Source of the DNA: a virus
Virus record (IMG/VR): IMGVR_UViG_3300015245_000070
Coordinates: 1 to 26,455 of that record
DNA length: 26,455 bases
Reading direction: 5' to 3' (one strand)
This document shows, one piece after another, positions 15,267 through 22,448 of the stretch. Made by a program: the position numbers and the translations under genes. The number at the start of each line of letters is the position of its first letter. The stretch's first letter is position 1. The notes beneath the pieces are model-generated. The model was given only the letters and a program-made list of their open reading frames with translations. It was not told the origin of the DNA and ran no database searches.

Positions 15267-17330
15267 TCAGTCATGGTGAACTGGCTCCACAATGCCACCA
15301 TCGAAGCATAGCCGGCCCTTCTCCACCAGCCTATCGAGCGTGGTTTGAGCCACCTGACGGCGCGTATCCCGCTTCCCACCGGCCGGTGGCACACGCTGAC
15401 TGACCACCGCTTCGATCAAGTCGTTAATTTTTACGTCTTCCCCTGTGAGCCCTTGGAGATCATCGAGCACTCGTAGCACAAGGCGCTCAATATCGCCCAG
15501 GGGCGTGCGAGCTTGGGCCGGCTGCGCTCCCGCATCGGTGGGCACCACCACGCAGCTCGTGATGGGGTCACCGTCAGTGTCCGCACCCAGGCTCACCACG
15601 TCGAGCTTGAAGCCCATCTCTACGTCATCGCCACCGTCGCGCAGCTTCGAGATGGTAGCGACGCGCTGTGGGCTGTGAGGGTCACGCACAATCTCGAACT
15701 CCACGTCTTCAGCCCCGCCGATCCCTGACCAGCCTCGCGCGCCCTTGCTCGCATCTTTCCCCGAGTGGTGGATGAGTGCAATCATCGCTCCGGTAGCAGC
15801 TCGCAGCATTTTGCAATGGCCGAGCACTCGGCCCATATCCTCACCGGAATTTTCGTTGGCTCCCGGCGTCACCTGGGCGAGCGTGTCCACGACGATGAGC
15901 ACCGGGCGCGGGGTGAGCGCGAGGATCGCATCGCGCACGGCGTCCACGTTGTCCTTGCGCATGAAGTTCGGGGATGCTGCAAGCACGGTGATCGGCAGTG
16001 CGCTCAGCTCGATGTGGTGGTGTGCCGCGTACGCTTTGAGCCGGTTCTTGAAACCGCGCGATCCCTCAGCGGCGATATACGCGACAGCTCCTTGAACAGT
16101 TTTCTTGCCGCGATATGGAATTCCGAGCGCGACGTGAGCTGCAAGGTCGAGAGTGAAGAAAGATTTTCCGCTGCCGCTCTCACCGAAAATAACAGCAAGG
16201 TCAGCTTGCGGGAGAATTCCCTTGATGATCCATGTGGCAGCTTCGCCTTGGGCGAAGACGTTGGCAGGAAGAAACTCGTAACTTCTTTTTTCTTTCTGTC
16301 CATCTGCTGTTTTTGTGCTCGCGTCAGTATGCGCAGCGCCTCCAGTGCCGGTGCTAGGCTCTTGCGCGTCACGCTGTACCGCTCCGGTGTTGTCGGTGAA
16401 GTCGTCCGCAGCGGTGATGCCGATAGCTTGTAGATATTCTTGATCTGTCCGTGCGGAGCAATGCGCATGCAGACATTTGAAATGCCCCTGTGCAAATCCT
16501 CCTGTATTGCGCGGGAAATACGTTGTGCCTGATTCGCTTCCCTCACCTGGATCGGTATGAGAAGACTCAAACGGACATCGAATATGCAACCGCCCGTCAC
16601 GTTCCGTGGAGATGACACTTCCGATTCGATATAACTGGTTTGCCGTTTCGTCATTAGTGATTGCCTCACTCAGTTTGGTTTTGCGATCGGTGCTGCTCGT
16701 TTCTGTTGATGGCTCGATGCCGAAGGTATTTTGCAAAGTGGCCCACAACAGGCCGAATTGGTATTCATTGAGCGAAATAAACTCACCAGGAATGTCGCCA
16801 CGCCATTTGTAGCGCTCCCCTGATGGGTGTGTACCAGCCGCAATGAACTGTTGACCGGTTGCGAGGAATTCGATGATGCCGTGCGCTGTTTTGATGGCGC
16901 GTTTCGAGTAGTTGCCCACCAGCTCGAACGCCACTAAGAGCTTCGGTGAGTTGTTGCGGTAGCGGATCGCTGCACCTGGAATATGGCGCTCGATACACTG
17001 CTGCACAGCGCTCGCTAACGCGGCATCAGTGATGTCTACGTCCAGCGCACGTATGCGTCGCGTGATGATGCAGATGCCGTAGTCTTCGTTCTTCGACCAC
17101 TGCTCCACTTCGTGAGCGGTGGTGATCTTGGTGGACCAATCGAGAATACCGCCGACTTTGTGGCTACTGTTGTAGCGCGATGGCGTTTTCCCGAGCTGGC
17201 GTAGCTTCGAGTGTTCGCCGATAACGGCGTTTGGATTTGCGACGACCGGTAGCAGATCGCTGGTGAGCCCGAGTACCAGACTGAAGTTGATCCACTCCTC
17301 GCTCGTCGCGCCGAAGCGCAACGTTGTCAT
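15267..17330 (-). CDS. Primase-helicase (prim-pol N-terminus, RepA/RecA-like ATPase)
   Basis: 687 residues. The N-terminal archaeo-eukaryotic primase/polymerase-like domain (about 1-200) has the metal motif LDVDI (96-100) and RYRNNSPKLLVAFEL. A putative zinc site follows (C252, H258, C286, C291, with nearby His). The C-terminal ATPase has Walker A GESGSGKS (383-390), Walker B LIVVDTLAQ (478-486) and a sensor LIHHSGKD (519-526), typical of AAA_25/RepA-type replicative helicases. A C-terminal winged-helix-like tail ends the protein. It should unwind and prime phage DNA. The ATG at 17330 lies 2 bases after the zinc mini-protein stop, and the repeat array lies just downstream. Confidence 0.92.
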   Translation of the reverse strand: MTTLRFGATSEEWINFSLVLGLTSDLLPVVANPNAVIGEHSKLRQLGKTPSRYNSSHKVGGILDWSTKITTAHEVEQWSKNEDYGICIITRRIRALDVDITDAALASAVQQCIERHIPGAAIRYRNNSPKLLVAFELVGNYSKRAIKTAHGIIEFLATGQQFIAAGTHPSGERYKWRGDIPGEFISLNEYQFGLLWATLQNTFGIEPSTETSSTDRKTKLSEAITNDETANQLYRIGSVISTERDGRLHIRCPFESSHTDPGEGSESGTTYFPRNTGGFAQGHFKCLHAHCSARTDQEYLQAIGITAADDFTDNTGAVQRDAQEPSTGTGGAAHTDASTKTADGQKEKRSYEFLPANVFAQGEAATWIIKGILPQADLAVIFGESGSGKSFFTLDLAAHVALGIPYRGKKTVQGAVAYIAAEGSRGFKNRLKAYAAHHHIELSALPITVLAASPNFMRKDNVDAVRDAILALTPRPVLIVVDTLAQVTPGANENSGEDMGRVLGHCKMLRAATGAMIALIHHSGKDASKGARGWSGIGGAEDVEFEIVRDPHSPQRVATISKLRDGGDDVEMGFKLDVVSLGADTDGDPITSCVVVPTDAGAQPAQARTPLGDIERLVLRVLDDLQGLTGEDVKINDLIEAVVSQRVPPAGGKRDTRRQVAQTTLDRLVEKGRLCFDGGIVEPVHHD

Positions 17331-17332
17331 GC

Positions 17333-17539
17333 TTACCTTTTCAGCAAGTCTTTCAGTTTCTTCAGCGCGGCTTCGCCGCGTTCTATTGTTTCGACTGCTT
17401 CGATTGGTGCGAAATTCTTGGTGCTCTTGCAGCCACTACGGCAAACCCAATGGCACGGCTCTACGCTCGCACCGTAGTGCGGTTGATCCTGAAGGATCGG
17501 TTGCTTACAGACGTGGCAGATGTCAGGGGATTGAGTCAC
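17333..17539 (-). CDS. Zinc-binding mini-protein
   Basis: 68 residues. Cysteines are arranged CHVC...H...CHWVC...GC within residues 8-37, a compact treble-clef or LIM-like zinc site, followed by a helical C-terminus rich in Lys and Glu (AVETIERGEAALKKLKDLLK). The GTG start at 17539 overlaps the previous stop (GTGA), and the stop is 2 bases before the primase-helicase ATG. This suggests a small partner produced together with the primase-helicase. The function is unknown. Confidence 0.78.
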   Translation of the reverse strand: MTQSPDICHVCKQPILQDQPHYGASVEPCHWVCRSGCKSTKNFAPIEAVETIERGEAALKKLKDLLKR

Positions 17540-17817
17540 GCCACACCCGGCATCTCGATGATCTCGATATTTTTAAGATCGATGTCATGCTTGGCTAAGT
17601 TGTAGTGGTCTTGAAGCAATCGTGTTTGCGCGGTGTTTGAACGCCACACCGAAAACAATGAGTAGATCACGCGATCCCACGGATGGTTTGTGATAAAAGG
17701 CGCGAATTCCGAAACGTAATATCCACCCACGCTGGTGTTGTGAAATCCAAGATCGCGGTGGTACAGCTCCACGCGAATTCGCGGATCGCTGATGCGGTGC
17801 GCGATGATCTTTACCAT
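17536..17817 (-). CDS. Unknown phage protein (93 aa)
   Basis: The protein starts MVKIIAHRISDPRIRVELYH and contains GFHNTSVGGYYVSEFAPFIT, DRVIYSLFSVWRSNTAQTRL and a C-terminal IEIIEMPGVA. The frame is open 29 codons further upstream, but the ATG at 17817 forms TAATG with the stop of the PagP-like gene, so it is preferred. The residue pattern looks alpha/beta and soluble, with no Cys. It is coupled to the zinc mini-protein downstream by GTGA. I do not recognise a family. Confidence 0.7.
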   Translation of the reverse strand: MVKIIAHRISDPRIRVELYHRDLGFHNTSVGGYYVSEFAPFITNHPWDRVIYSLFSVWRSNTAQTRLLQDHYNLAKHDIDLKNIEIIEMPGVA

Positions 17818-18263
17818 TAGAATTTCACCATCAGCTCGAACCCCCACACCGCTTGGCCGTCTTTGTACTTCGGTGCATAGAAGACATTCGCACCGACGCG
17901 CCATCGGTCGAAGGAGATCACCGGGATGAGCGCCGGGAAGAAGCCACCATTGTTGTGCATCGCGTAGCCGTTCACCACTGCGAGGATCGCACCCAGGTGA
18001 GCGACCTTCACATCGAGCGGGGTGTAGATTGCGCCGGCTACGATGCTGTTGCGGTTGAAGCTGTTCTTGTAGTCGTCGAGCTTCAAGCGCAGATCGGTAG
18101 CAACGGTGTACTCGATGCCCACGCCGTAGTTGCGTTCGTTGTAGCCCTGGGTGCGGTCAAGGTGGTACGACGCTACTGGCAGTGTCAGTCGCGCTTCTGC
18201 GCCTTGCACTTCGGTGATGGCGAAGATGATGGCGCTGACCACGAGCCAGTAGAGGATTTTCAC
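17817..18263 (-). CDS. PagP-like outer-membrane beta-barrel protein
   Basis: 148 residues. A signal peptide (MKILYWLVVSAIIFAITEVQ, then GAEA) precedes alternating beta strands: ASYHLDRTQGYNERNYGVGI, SIVAGAIYTPL, GAILAVVNGYAMHNNGGFFP, ALIPVISFDRWRVGANVFYA and a final aromatic WGFELMVKF, typical of an outer-membrane strand ending in Phe. The 'H.......YNE.N.G.G......' and 'P.......R.G.N....P' patterns match PagP-like phage proteins. PagP transfers palmitate to lipid A. Whether this one is catalytic is not shown. The GTG start has a GAGGG leader and overlaps the regulator stop (GTGA). It could alter the host surface or block superinfection. Confidence 0.72.
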   Translation of the reverse strand: MKILYWLVVSAIIFAITEVQGAEARLTLPVASYHLDRTQGYNERNYGVGIEYTVATDLRLKLDDYKNSFNRNSIVAGAIYTPLDVKVAHLGAILAVVNGYAMHNNGGFFPALIPVISFDRWRVGANVFYAPKYKDGQAVWGFELMVKF

Positions 18264-18532
18264 TTGCGACCCTCACAGCGCTTCGCGTATTCGCAGTGGT
18301 GGCAGACCGGAGCAAGTTCGCTGCGCAAGATCGGTGTCGGGAATTCTTCTCTGAATTTCCCTGTGGCAATCTCGATACGCCGTGCCAACTCGGGGCTCGC
18401 GTGTACTTTGCCCTTCGTGCGATAGCCACCCGCGAGCTGGTAGAGCGTGCCCAGGGTGGTGCGCGCGAGCTTCGCCAATCGCTGCTTCTGCTCGGCGGTC
18501 GCAGCGTCCATCCATCGGCGCATTGCGTTCAC
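18260..18532 (-). CDS. YdaS/Cro-like HTH regulator with Cys tail
   Basis: 90 residues. The helical core RRWMDAATAEQKQRLAKLAR, TTLGTLYQLAGGYRT, ASPELARRIEIATGKF fits YdaS/Cro-type helix-turn-helix proteins of phages. The C-terminus CHHCEYAKRCEGRK adds a Cys/His cluster that could bind metal. The GTG at 18532 has AGGAG 8 bases upstream and overlaps the previous stop (GTGA). The next Met (18523) is too far from that leader. It lies inside an operon rather than at its head, so its target is not evident. The operator-like sequences at 20592-20659 are candidates. Confidence 0.75.
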   Translation of the reverse strand: MNAMRRWMDAATAEQKQRLAKLARTTLGTLYQLAGGYRTKGKVHASPELARRIEIATGKFREEFPTPILRSELAPVCHHCEYAKRCEGRK

Positions 18533-18705
18533 TTCGCTTTCTCCTCTAAGAAACGAGCCAACCGCTCACGGTAGAGCTTGTTGTGCTCGATCTCGTACTC
18601 ACGCACTAGCTGCGCAGCTCTGCGCATGCCGTCTTTGTAGGCGCGCATCACGTGGAGCATCTTGGCAACGCGACGCTCGCAGGGCGGATCACATCTTGTT
18701 GGCAC
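18529..18705 (-). CDS. Small helical protein with N-terminal Cys motif
   Basis: 58 residues from a GTG at 18705 (MPTRCDPPCERRVAKMLHVM) with AAAGG upstream, or 43 residues from the ATG at 18660. The rest (DGMRRAAQLVREYEIEHNKL, YRERLARFLEEKAK) is a single charged helix, probably coiled-coil. The stop lies inside the next gene's start (GTGA) and the 5' end overlaps the lipoprotein gene by 17 bases. The GTG start keeps the C-x3-C pair. The function is unknown. Confidence 0.6.
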   Translation of the reverse strand: MPTRCDPPCERRVAKMLHVMRAYKDGMRRAAQLVREYEIEHNKLYRERLARFLEEKAK

Positions 18706-19012
18706 GATTGATCTGCCTTTGTTCGCGGATCACGTTGAGATTGTTAGCAACCGGTGCGCACGAAATGATGGTAGCCGCAGCTCGGCCAAAGTCGTCCATC
18801 TTGTCCCACTGCGTAATGAACAACCAGATCAGCGCGGCTTTGAACAGCACCAACACGTTATTGTTCGGTATTAGCGGATTGTCTTCCACTGCTCCGATGT
18901 GCTTGGCGTAGACGGTGGTGCCCGCGTCAGCAACTTGGCAAGCGATGGCTACTTCCTTCGATTGAAGACCGCCACATCCTGAGAGCGCAGCGAGGATCAG
19001 CAGCATTTTCAT
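18689..19012 (-). CDS. Small lipoprotein with inner hydrophobic segment
   Basis: 107 residues. The signal MKMLLILAALSGCGG has a lipobox LSGC with the acylated Cys at 13. The mature part has ACQVADAGTTVYAKHIGAVE, DNPLIPNN and a hydrophobic helix (VLVLFKAALIWLFI, about residues 53-66), then a polar tail. A lipid anchor plus a second membrane helix suggests a periplasmic or inner-membrane protein. It is not a recognisable spanin, since it lacks the Pro-rich body and has a transmembrane helix. It is coupled to the preceding gene by ATGA at 19009-19012. The role is unknown. Confidence 0.72.
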   Translation of the reverse strand: MKMLLILAALSGCGGLQSKEVAIACQVADAGTTVYAKHIGAVEDNPLIPNNNVLVLFKAALIWLFITQWDKMDDFGRAAATIISCAPVANNLNVIREQRQINRANKM

Positions 19013-19278
19013 TTCGGCTTTGGGTAGCGCACAAGCAGCAGGCGCATCATGTCGGCTGGTGTCATGTCGTTCAAGGCGAACACCGAGAATTCTTCTTTGT
19101 CAGCGCGAAGTGTGTGGCGCACATAGTACTCAAAATCGAAGATCGCTCCCCGCGGTGTCTCGACGGTGATGGTGCCCATCGCAAAACTTTCTATCACCGG
19201 CAAACGCATATCGGTGCGCGCTTCATCGACTTCGATGCGCGCACCGTCATGAGCACCGCCGATGAATAGCGTAATCAT
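19009..19278 (-). CDS. Conserved small phage protein (89 aa)
   Basis: MITLFIGGAHDGARIEVDEA, then PVIESFAMGTI...FDFEYYVRHTL, then SVFALNDMTPADMMRLLLVR. The 'FIGG..DG.RIEV...P........Y.......VF.L..M...D....L...Y' pattern recurs in many phages, with no known role. The frame is open upstream to 19398, but the ATG at 19278 overlaps the stop of the 53-residue HTH-like gene (ATGA), which settles the start. The protein is soluble with no Cys. Confidence 0.75.
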   Translation of the reverse strand: MITLFIGGAHDGARIEVDEARTDMRLPVIESFAMGTITVETPRGAIFDFEYYVRHTLRADKEEFSVFALNDMTPADMMRLLLVRYPKPK

Positions 19279-19436
19279 CTGCGCGCCATCCGATTGGTCT
19301 TTTCCCACACACCGAAGCGGATGGCATCTGCGAACGACCAACCAAGCCGCAGCCGGCCTTCGATCGTTCTGTGCGGAACGTTGACGAGCTTCGCCCACTG
19401 CTTCAACGTCATCCGCAGACCGTGAGCTTCGAACAT
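19275..19436 (-). CDS. 53-residue HTH-like protein
   Basis: The protein reads MFEAHGLRMTLKQWAKLVNV, PHRTIEGRLRLGWSFADAIR, FGVWEKTNRMARR. The 'T..QWA...N...RTI..RL..GWS...A' pattern is the short HTH module often seen in phage proteins next to HNH or replication genes. The ATG at 19436 forms TAATG with the previous stop, and its TGA overlaps the next ATG. It is a DNA-binding candidate. The target is unknown. Confidence 0.75.
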   Translation of the reverse strand: MFEAHGLRMTLKQWAKLVNVPHRTIEGRLRLGWSFADAIRFGVWEKTNRMARR

Positions 19437-19687
19437 TAGTTGATTGTCCGTCCAGGCACCACGATGCGCTTTTCTTCAGGCACCGCAGCTTCGATCCCCG
19501 CTGCGATCCTGCAACTCACGTAGGCCACCGCGAGCACGCCGTATTGGTCGCCGATCTGCGCAAGCGCTATTTCGGTCATGGCGATGCCGGCTTGCACCAT
19601 GCGCTGATGATCTTCTTCGAGCGTGGCGATCTTCGCAACGATGCGCTCGAAGCGGTCTTGCTCGGGCGTCTTGGTGATCTCGGTCAT
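19436..19687 (-). CDS. Unknown small protein (83 aa)
   Basis: The protein begins MTEITKTPEQDRFERIVAKI and continues ATLEEDHQRMVQAGIAMTEI, ALAQIGDQYGVLAVAYVSCR and EEKRIVVPGRTIN. It is mostly helical, with a mildly hydrophobic central helix (about residues 36-66). The ATG at 19687 overlaps the previous stop (ATGA), and the longer open frame upstream is rejected because it would lie within the preceding gene. It is coupled to the HTH-like gene by TAATG. No family is recognised. Confidence 0.7.
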   Translation of the reverse strand: MTEITKTPEQDRFERIVAKIATLEEDHQRMVQAGIAMTEIALAQIGDQYGVLAVAYVSCRIAAGIEAAVPEEKRIVVPGRTIN

Positions 19688-19986
19688 TTGACGAGTGCTC
19701 GCGCGTTGAACATCATGTCGATGTCGGCCATCAGCTCTTTGACTTCCCATCCGTGCTCCGCGCACAGCAGCGCGCAGAGTGTGGCACCGCTGCGCGCCAT
19801 GCACTCCGACATTTGGGGAAAGCACGTGCAGGGTACGAGCGCCGTCATGTACAGGCGCAGGTTGGTGATCTCGGATGTGACCTTCGCGCGGTACTCACCG
19901 CGCAACGCGATGAGATTGTCGAGAATTTCTTTATTGTTCGCGTCACCGTCTGCGAGGAAACGCTTGATGCGGTCGGCGTCGTTCAT
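19684..19986 (-). CDS. Unknown Cys-containing protein (100 aa)
   Basis: The protein begins MNDADRIKRFLADGDANNKE and has a helical N-terminal half, then TALVPCTCFPQMSECMARSG, ATLCALLCAEHGWEVKELMA. Five Cys in residues 52-75 may bind metal or stay reduced in the cytoplasm. An in-frame TTG at 19998 would add 4 residues, but the ATG at 19986, 2 bases after the previous stop, is simpler. The role is unknown. It belongs to the chain of overlapping small genes. Confidence 0.68.
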   Translation of the reverse strand: MNDADRIKRFLADGDANNKEILDNLIALRGEYRAKVTSEITNLRLYMTALVPCTCFPQMSECMARSGATLCALLCAEHGWEVKELMADIDMMFNARALVK

Positions 19987-19988
19987 GG

Positions 19989-20255
19989 CTACGGCCAATC
20001 CGGGTACACGATAGCCCCGTTGCCTTCGGCGTCGAGAATTTCGTAGGCCGACACGTCTTCGAAAGTGTCGAGCGTATGCGCGATTTGCGTGGGCGAAGGT
20101 GGAAGCGATTCGATGGCCTCAACGATCTCAATGCGCGGACCACTCTTGTCGCGCCATTGAAATTCACTCTCGCGTGTCCACACGCGGATCGTGTATCCGC
20201 CGTGTACGATGCGCGTCATCGATTCGTAGATTCGATTCTTCTGCATGTGTCCCAT
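19989..20255 (-). CDS. Unknown protein, first gene of leftward operon (88 aa)
   Basis: The protein reads MGHMQKNRIYESMTRIVHGG, YTIRVWTRESEFQWRDKSGP, then EAIESLPPSPTQIAHTLDTF and a C-terminal EILDAEGNGAIVYPDWP. The beta-like N-terminal half followed by a helix suggests a small alpha/beta protein. The AGGAG leader 6 bases before the ATG is among the best in the operon, as expected for a leading gene. The family looks phage-specific and I cannot name it. Confidence 0.72.
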   Translation of the reverse strand: MGHMQKNRIYESMTRIVHGGYTIRVWTRESEFQWRDKSGPRIEIVEAIESLPPSPTQIAHTLDTFEDVSAYEILDAEGNGAIVYPDWP

Positions 20256-20589
20256 GCTGCTCTCCTATTGGTGGAGCTACGCGCGTCGTGCGTCGCCACG
20301 AACGCTTTACGCAGGCATTTCCACGCTCTGCAAAATCCTGCTGCTGCGTGTGATCCCACTACGTCAAGCCTTGCCCTCGCACGCGAAGCCCCGTTGATCT
20401 CTGTGGTGGCGGGACACCGCTCCCGCGTACGACCGGTGGTACACGTAACCTGCGCAGGCACCGTGCTCTATGCGACCAGCTCCGCGGGCGATGTGCCTGG
20501 GGTGGGCTGAGTCGATTTACACCACGTTGCGGAGTGTAGCGCCCGCTAAGTGCGGATCGCAAGCTCTTTTCGAACTATCGTATAAGTCA

Positions 20590-20617
20590 TTGTTTAGCAA
20601 AGGCTAAACTTTATTTT
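20590..20617 (+). promoter_or_regulatory. Candidate rightward promoter
   Basis: TTGTTT (20590-20595) and TATTTT (20612-20617) are separated by 16 bases, a moderate sigma70-like fit (3 of 6 and 4 of 6). The spacer is filled by the inverted repeat at 20592-20609. This would drive the operon starting at 20722. It is a prediction from sequence alone. Confidence 0.4.
20592..20609. promoter_or_regulatory. Operator-like inverted repeat GTTTAGC-AAAG-GCTAAAC
   Basis: A perfect 7-bp inverted repeat has a 4-base centre, and the half-site recurs at 20650-20656 (GCTAAACTTT repeated exactly, 47 bases apart) and, with one change, at 20618-20624. The set looks like a repressor site overlapping the candidate promoter. 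The YdaS-like protein (18260-18532) is one possible binder, by inference. Confidence 0.6.
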
Positions 20618-20721
20618 GCTAGACCCCTTGCGTTCAGCATTCAACACACGCTAAACTTTGCGAGCTGGTGCAATCCAGCGCCAGCCCCGCAGCGCCCGGA
20701 TACGGCGCATAGGAGAAGTAG

Positions 20722-21804
20722 ATGGAACTCATGAAAGCATCCAACCAGTGGGCCACGCGCCCGGCCGATGAGCGTTTCACCAGCTTGCTCGACATGCACT
20801 CGCACTTCGTCGAGCAGCGCCAGCTCAGCCGCGCCAAGGTCGTCGCATCGCGCAACATCCACGTGCTCCCCGAGCCCGACAACAAGGGCCTGCTCGTCGC
20901 CGGCCCGCAAGGTCAAGGCTTCGCGCCCACGCATTGGGCGTTCGGTCAGCTCGCTCAGCTCGCGGAAGCGCCCGCATCGTATCTGCGCTCGATCCCCTCA
21001 CCGCTCGCCGCGGACTGCATCAACTACGGCTTGCAGTACAAGCGGGACATCGAGGATGTCGGTCTGCTGCTCTACAAGAACGGCGATCCCATCGTGCGCG
21101 CTGCCACCGGCCCGAACTACGGTCGCATCTGGAACAGCGACATCGTGGGCGGATTGGTCAAGCAGTTCGGTGACGGCATCACCGGAGCGTTCCGCGTGCC
21201 GGGAGAATTCGGCAAGCACGTGGACGTGACCAAGGCCAACACCACGCTGTACGCTGGCGACCGCGATATGTTCGTGTTTCTCGCGGACGAAGATCACCGC
21301 ATCGAGATTCCGAATCGGCGCGACGGTCAAGCCGGTTCGCTCTCGCGCGGCTTCTTCGTGTGGAACAGCGAAGTCGGCAAGACCACGTTCGGCATCGCCA
21401 CGTTCTTGTTCGACTACGTGTGCTGCAACCGCATCGTGTGGGGCGCGCAAGGCTACGAGGAGATCACCTTGCGCCACACCAAGAGCGCACCCGAGCGCTT
21501 CATCGAGGAAGTGGCACCGGCTCTCACGGTGTACGCCAACTCCAGCACCGCGGGCGTGGTCAAGGCGATCGCCGATGCGCGCGCAGCTCGCATCGACAAC
21601 GTGGATGAGTTTCTTGCCAAGCGCTTCGGGCCGCGCATGGTGACGACGTTCCAGGCAGTCCACAAGCTCGAAGAAGGTCGGCCCATCGAAACGCTGTGGG
21701 ACGCGACCACAGCCGTTACAGCTCACGCGCGCACCATCGGATACCAAGATGCCCGCGTCGAGCTGGAACGCCAAGCCGGTGATCTCATGAGGCTCGCGGC
21801 GTAG
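20722..21804 (+). CDS. DUF932 family protein
   Basis: 360 residues. DUF932-type features include an N-terminal ERFTSLLDMHSHF, an ASYLRSIPSPLAADCINYGL helix, VGLLLYKNGDPIVRAATGPN, then FRVPGEF...TTLYAGDRDMFVFL and the later SRGFFVWNSEVGKTTFGIAT, FLFDYVCCNRIVWGAQGYEE. The C-terminal third is helical. Proteins of this family occur on plasmids and phages. Their role is not settled, though they are often encoded beside recombination or replication genes. The strong AGGAG leader and first position suggest high early expression. The product is likely cytoplasmic. Confidence 0.88.
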   Translation: MELMKASNQWATRPADERFTSLLDMHSHFVEQRQLSRAKVVASRNIHVLPEPDNKGLLVAGPQGQGFAPTHWAFGQLAQLAEAPASYLRSIPSPLAADCINYGLQYKRDIEDVGLLLYKNGDPIVRAATGPNYGRIWNSDIVGGLVKQFGDGITGAFRVPGEFGKHVDVTKANTTLYAGDRDMFVFLADEDHRIEIPNRRDGQAGSLSRGFFVWNSEVGKTTFGIATFLFDYVCCNRIVWGAQGYEEITLRHTKSAPERFIEEVAPALTVYANSSTAGVVKAIADARAARIDNVDEFLAKRFGPRMVTTFQAVHKLEEGRPIETLWDATTAVTAHARTIGYQDARVELERQAGDLMRLAA

Positions 21805-21810
21805 TCGCTT

Positions 21811-21841
21811 CTGCGGGTGGGCTCACAAGGCTCGCCCGCAG
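21811..21841. other. Intercistronic hairpin
   Basis: CTGCGGG (21811-21817) pairs with CCCGCAG (21835-21841), extended by G-C and G-U pairs around a small loop. It follows the DUF932 stop and precedes the next gene's leader. There is no T tract, so it is not a standard terminator. It may shield the DUF932 message end or lower downstream expression. Confidence 0.45.
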
Positions 21842-21882
21842 TCACGAACACACCGCAGTCCAACCAACCGAAGGAAATCAAC

Positions 21883-22089
21883 GTGAGCGGACAAACCTAC
21901 AAGTTCAAGAACATCACCGTGCAGAAATACCTTGGTGACGTGAAGAAGACCGGCACCGTCGAACTGTCTATCGACTGGCAGCAAATCGTGGACACGCTCG
22001 GCACCAAGGCTGCGTTCAATCGCTCGAAGAAATCCGGCCTGGGCATCGGCATCAAGGCCAAGTTCATCGAGAACAAGGCGGCAACATGA
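21883..22089 (+). CDS. Small basic protein (68 aa)
   Basis: The GTG start at 21883 with an AAGGAAATCAAC leader gives MSGQTYKFKNITVQKYLGDV, then TVELSIDWQQIVDTLGTKAA and FNRSKKSGLGIGIKAKFIEN. An upstream ATG at 21817 is in frame but lies in the hairpin and has no leader, so it is rejected. The product is basic and beta-rich. Nucleic-acid binding is possible but unproven. The stop overlaps the next ATG (ATGA at 22086-22089). The leader is nearly repeated before the Spo11-like gene. Confidence 0.75.
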   Translation: MSGQTYKFKNITVQKYLGDVKKTGTVELSIDWQQIVDTLGTKAAFNRSKKSGLGIGIKAKFIENKAAT

Positions 22090-22448
22090 CCACACCACTT
22101 CTGGATGAAGTTACACGGCGCACAGGGCTCACCGTGGACGGTAGAGAAGTCGAAGTGACGCTCGTACCGGGCAGCATTGACACCGCTACGCCGGAAGCGA
22201 TTCGCTTTCACCTTGTCGGCATGCACTCGGGTGACAAGACCATTCCGCTGCCGATGTTGCTACGGCTAGCCGGCTTCGACGTGAAGCTGCCGAAGCTCGC
22301 CAAGGGCGTAGCACGACTCTCACCGGCAGAGGAGATCAAGCGACTGTTCGAGCTGCCCGAGCTGGCAGCGCTCGAAGCTGAAGTACAACGCACCACGTCG
22401 CCGGCCGGTCTGCCGATAGTCGTGGAAACTTTGGATGATCTCGCATGA
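22086..22448 (+). CDS. Unknown protein (120 aa)
   Basis: The protein begins MTTPLLDEVTRRTGLTVDGR and has a beta-rich EVEVTLVPG...IRFHLVGMHSG, a helical MLLRLAGFDVKLPKLAKGVA and a C-terminal helix (SPAEEIKRLFELPELAALEA). It is soluble, with no Cys. ATGA overlaps at both ends place it firmly in the operon between the 68-residue basic protein and the 105-residue protein. No family is recognised. Confidence 0.75.
   Translation: MTTPLLDEVTRRTGLTVDGREVEVTLVPGSIDTATPEAIRFHLVGMHSGDKTIPLPMLLRLAGFDVKLPKLAKGVARLSPAEEIKRLFELPELAALEAEVQRTTSPAGLPIVVETLDDLA

Larger units (their letters stand above)
20256..20721. promoter_or_regulatory. Divergent intergenic region
   Basis: These 466 bases lie between the leftward and rightward operons and hold no convincing gene. 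The left part (20256-20550) is GC-rich with no clear motif. The right part (20560-20660) is AT-rich and carries TATAAG (20581), the GTTTAGC/GCTAAAC palindrome, a near copy GCTAGAC (20618) and another GCTAAACTTT (20650). A strong leader (AGGAGAAGTAG) precedes the ATG at 20722. It probably holds the promoters for both units. Confidence 0.7.

Noticed and set aside
15020-15394. Minus-strand frame of 124 residues across the repeat array
   Set aside because: It overlaps the end of the primase-helicase, and its sequence is made by translating the AGTTGCA repeats. Base structure, not coding, explains it.
16004-16669. Minus-strand 221-residue frame inside the primase-helicase
   Set aside because: It overlaps the Walker A region of a well-supported gene in another frame and has Ser/Arg-rich composition with no recognisable domain.
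18689-19012. Spanin (Rz1-like) function for the lipoprotein
   Set aside because: It has a lipobox but also a central transmembrane helix, lacks a Pro-rich short body and is not paired with an Rz-like coiled-coil membrane protein.
20256-20550. Possible gene or tRNA in the GC-rich part of the divergent region
   Set aside because: No frame has a leader or credible composition, and no tRNA T-loop or acceptor pairing was found by eye.
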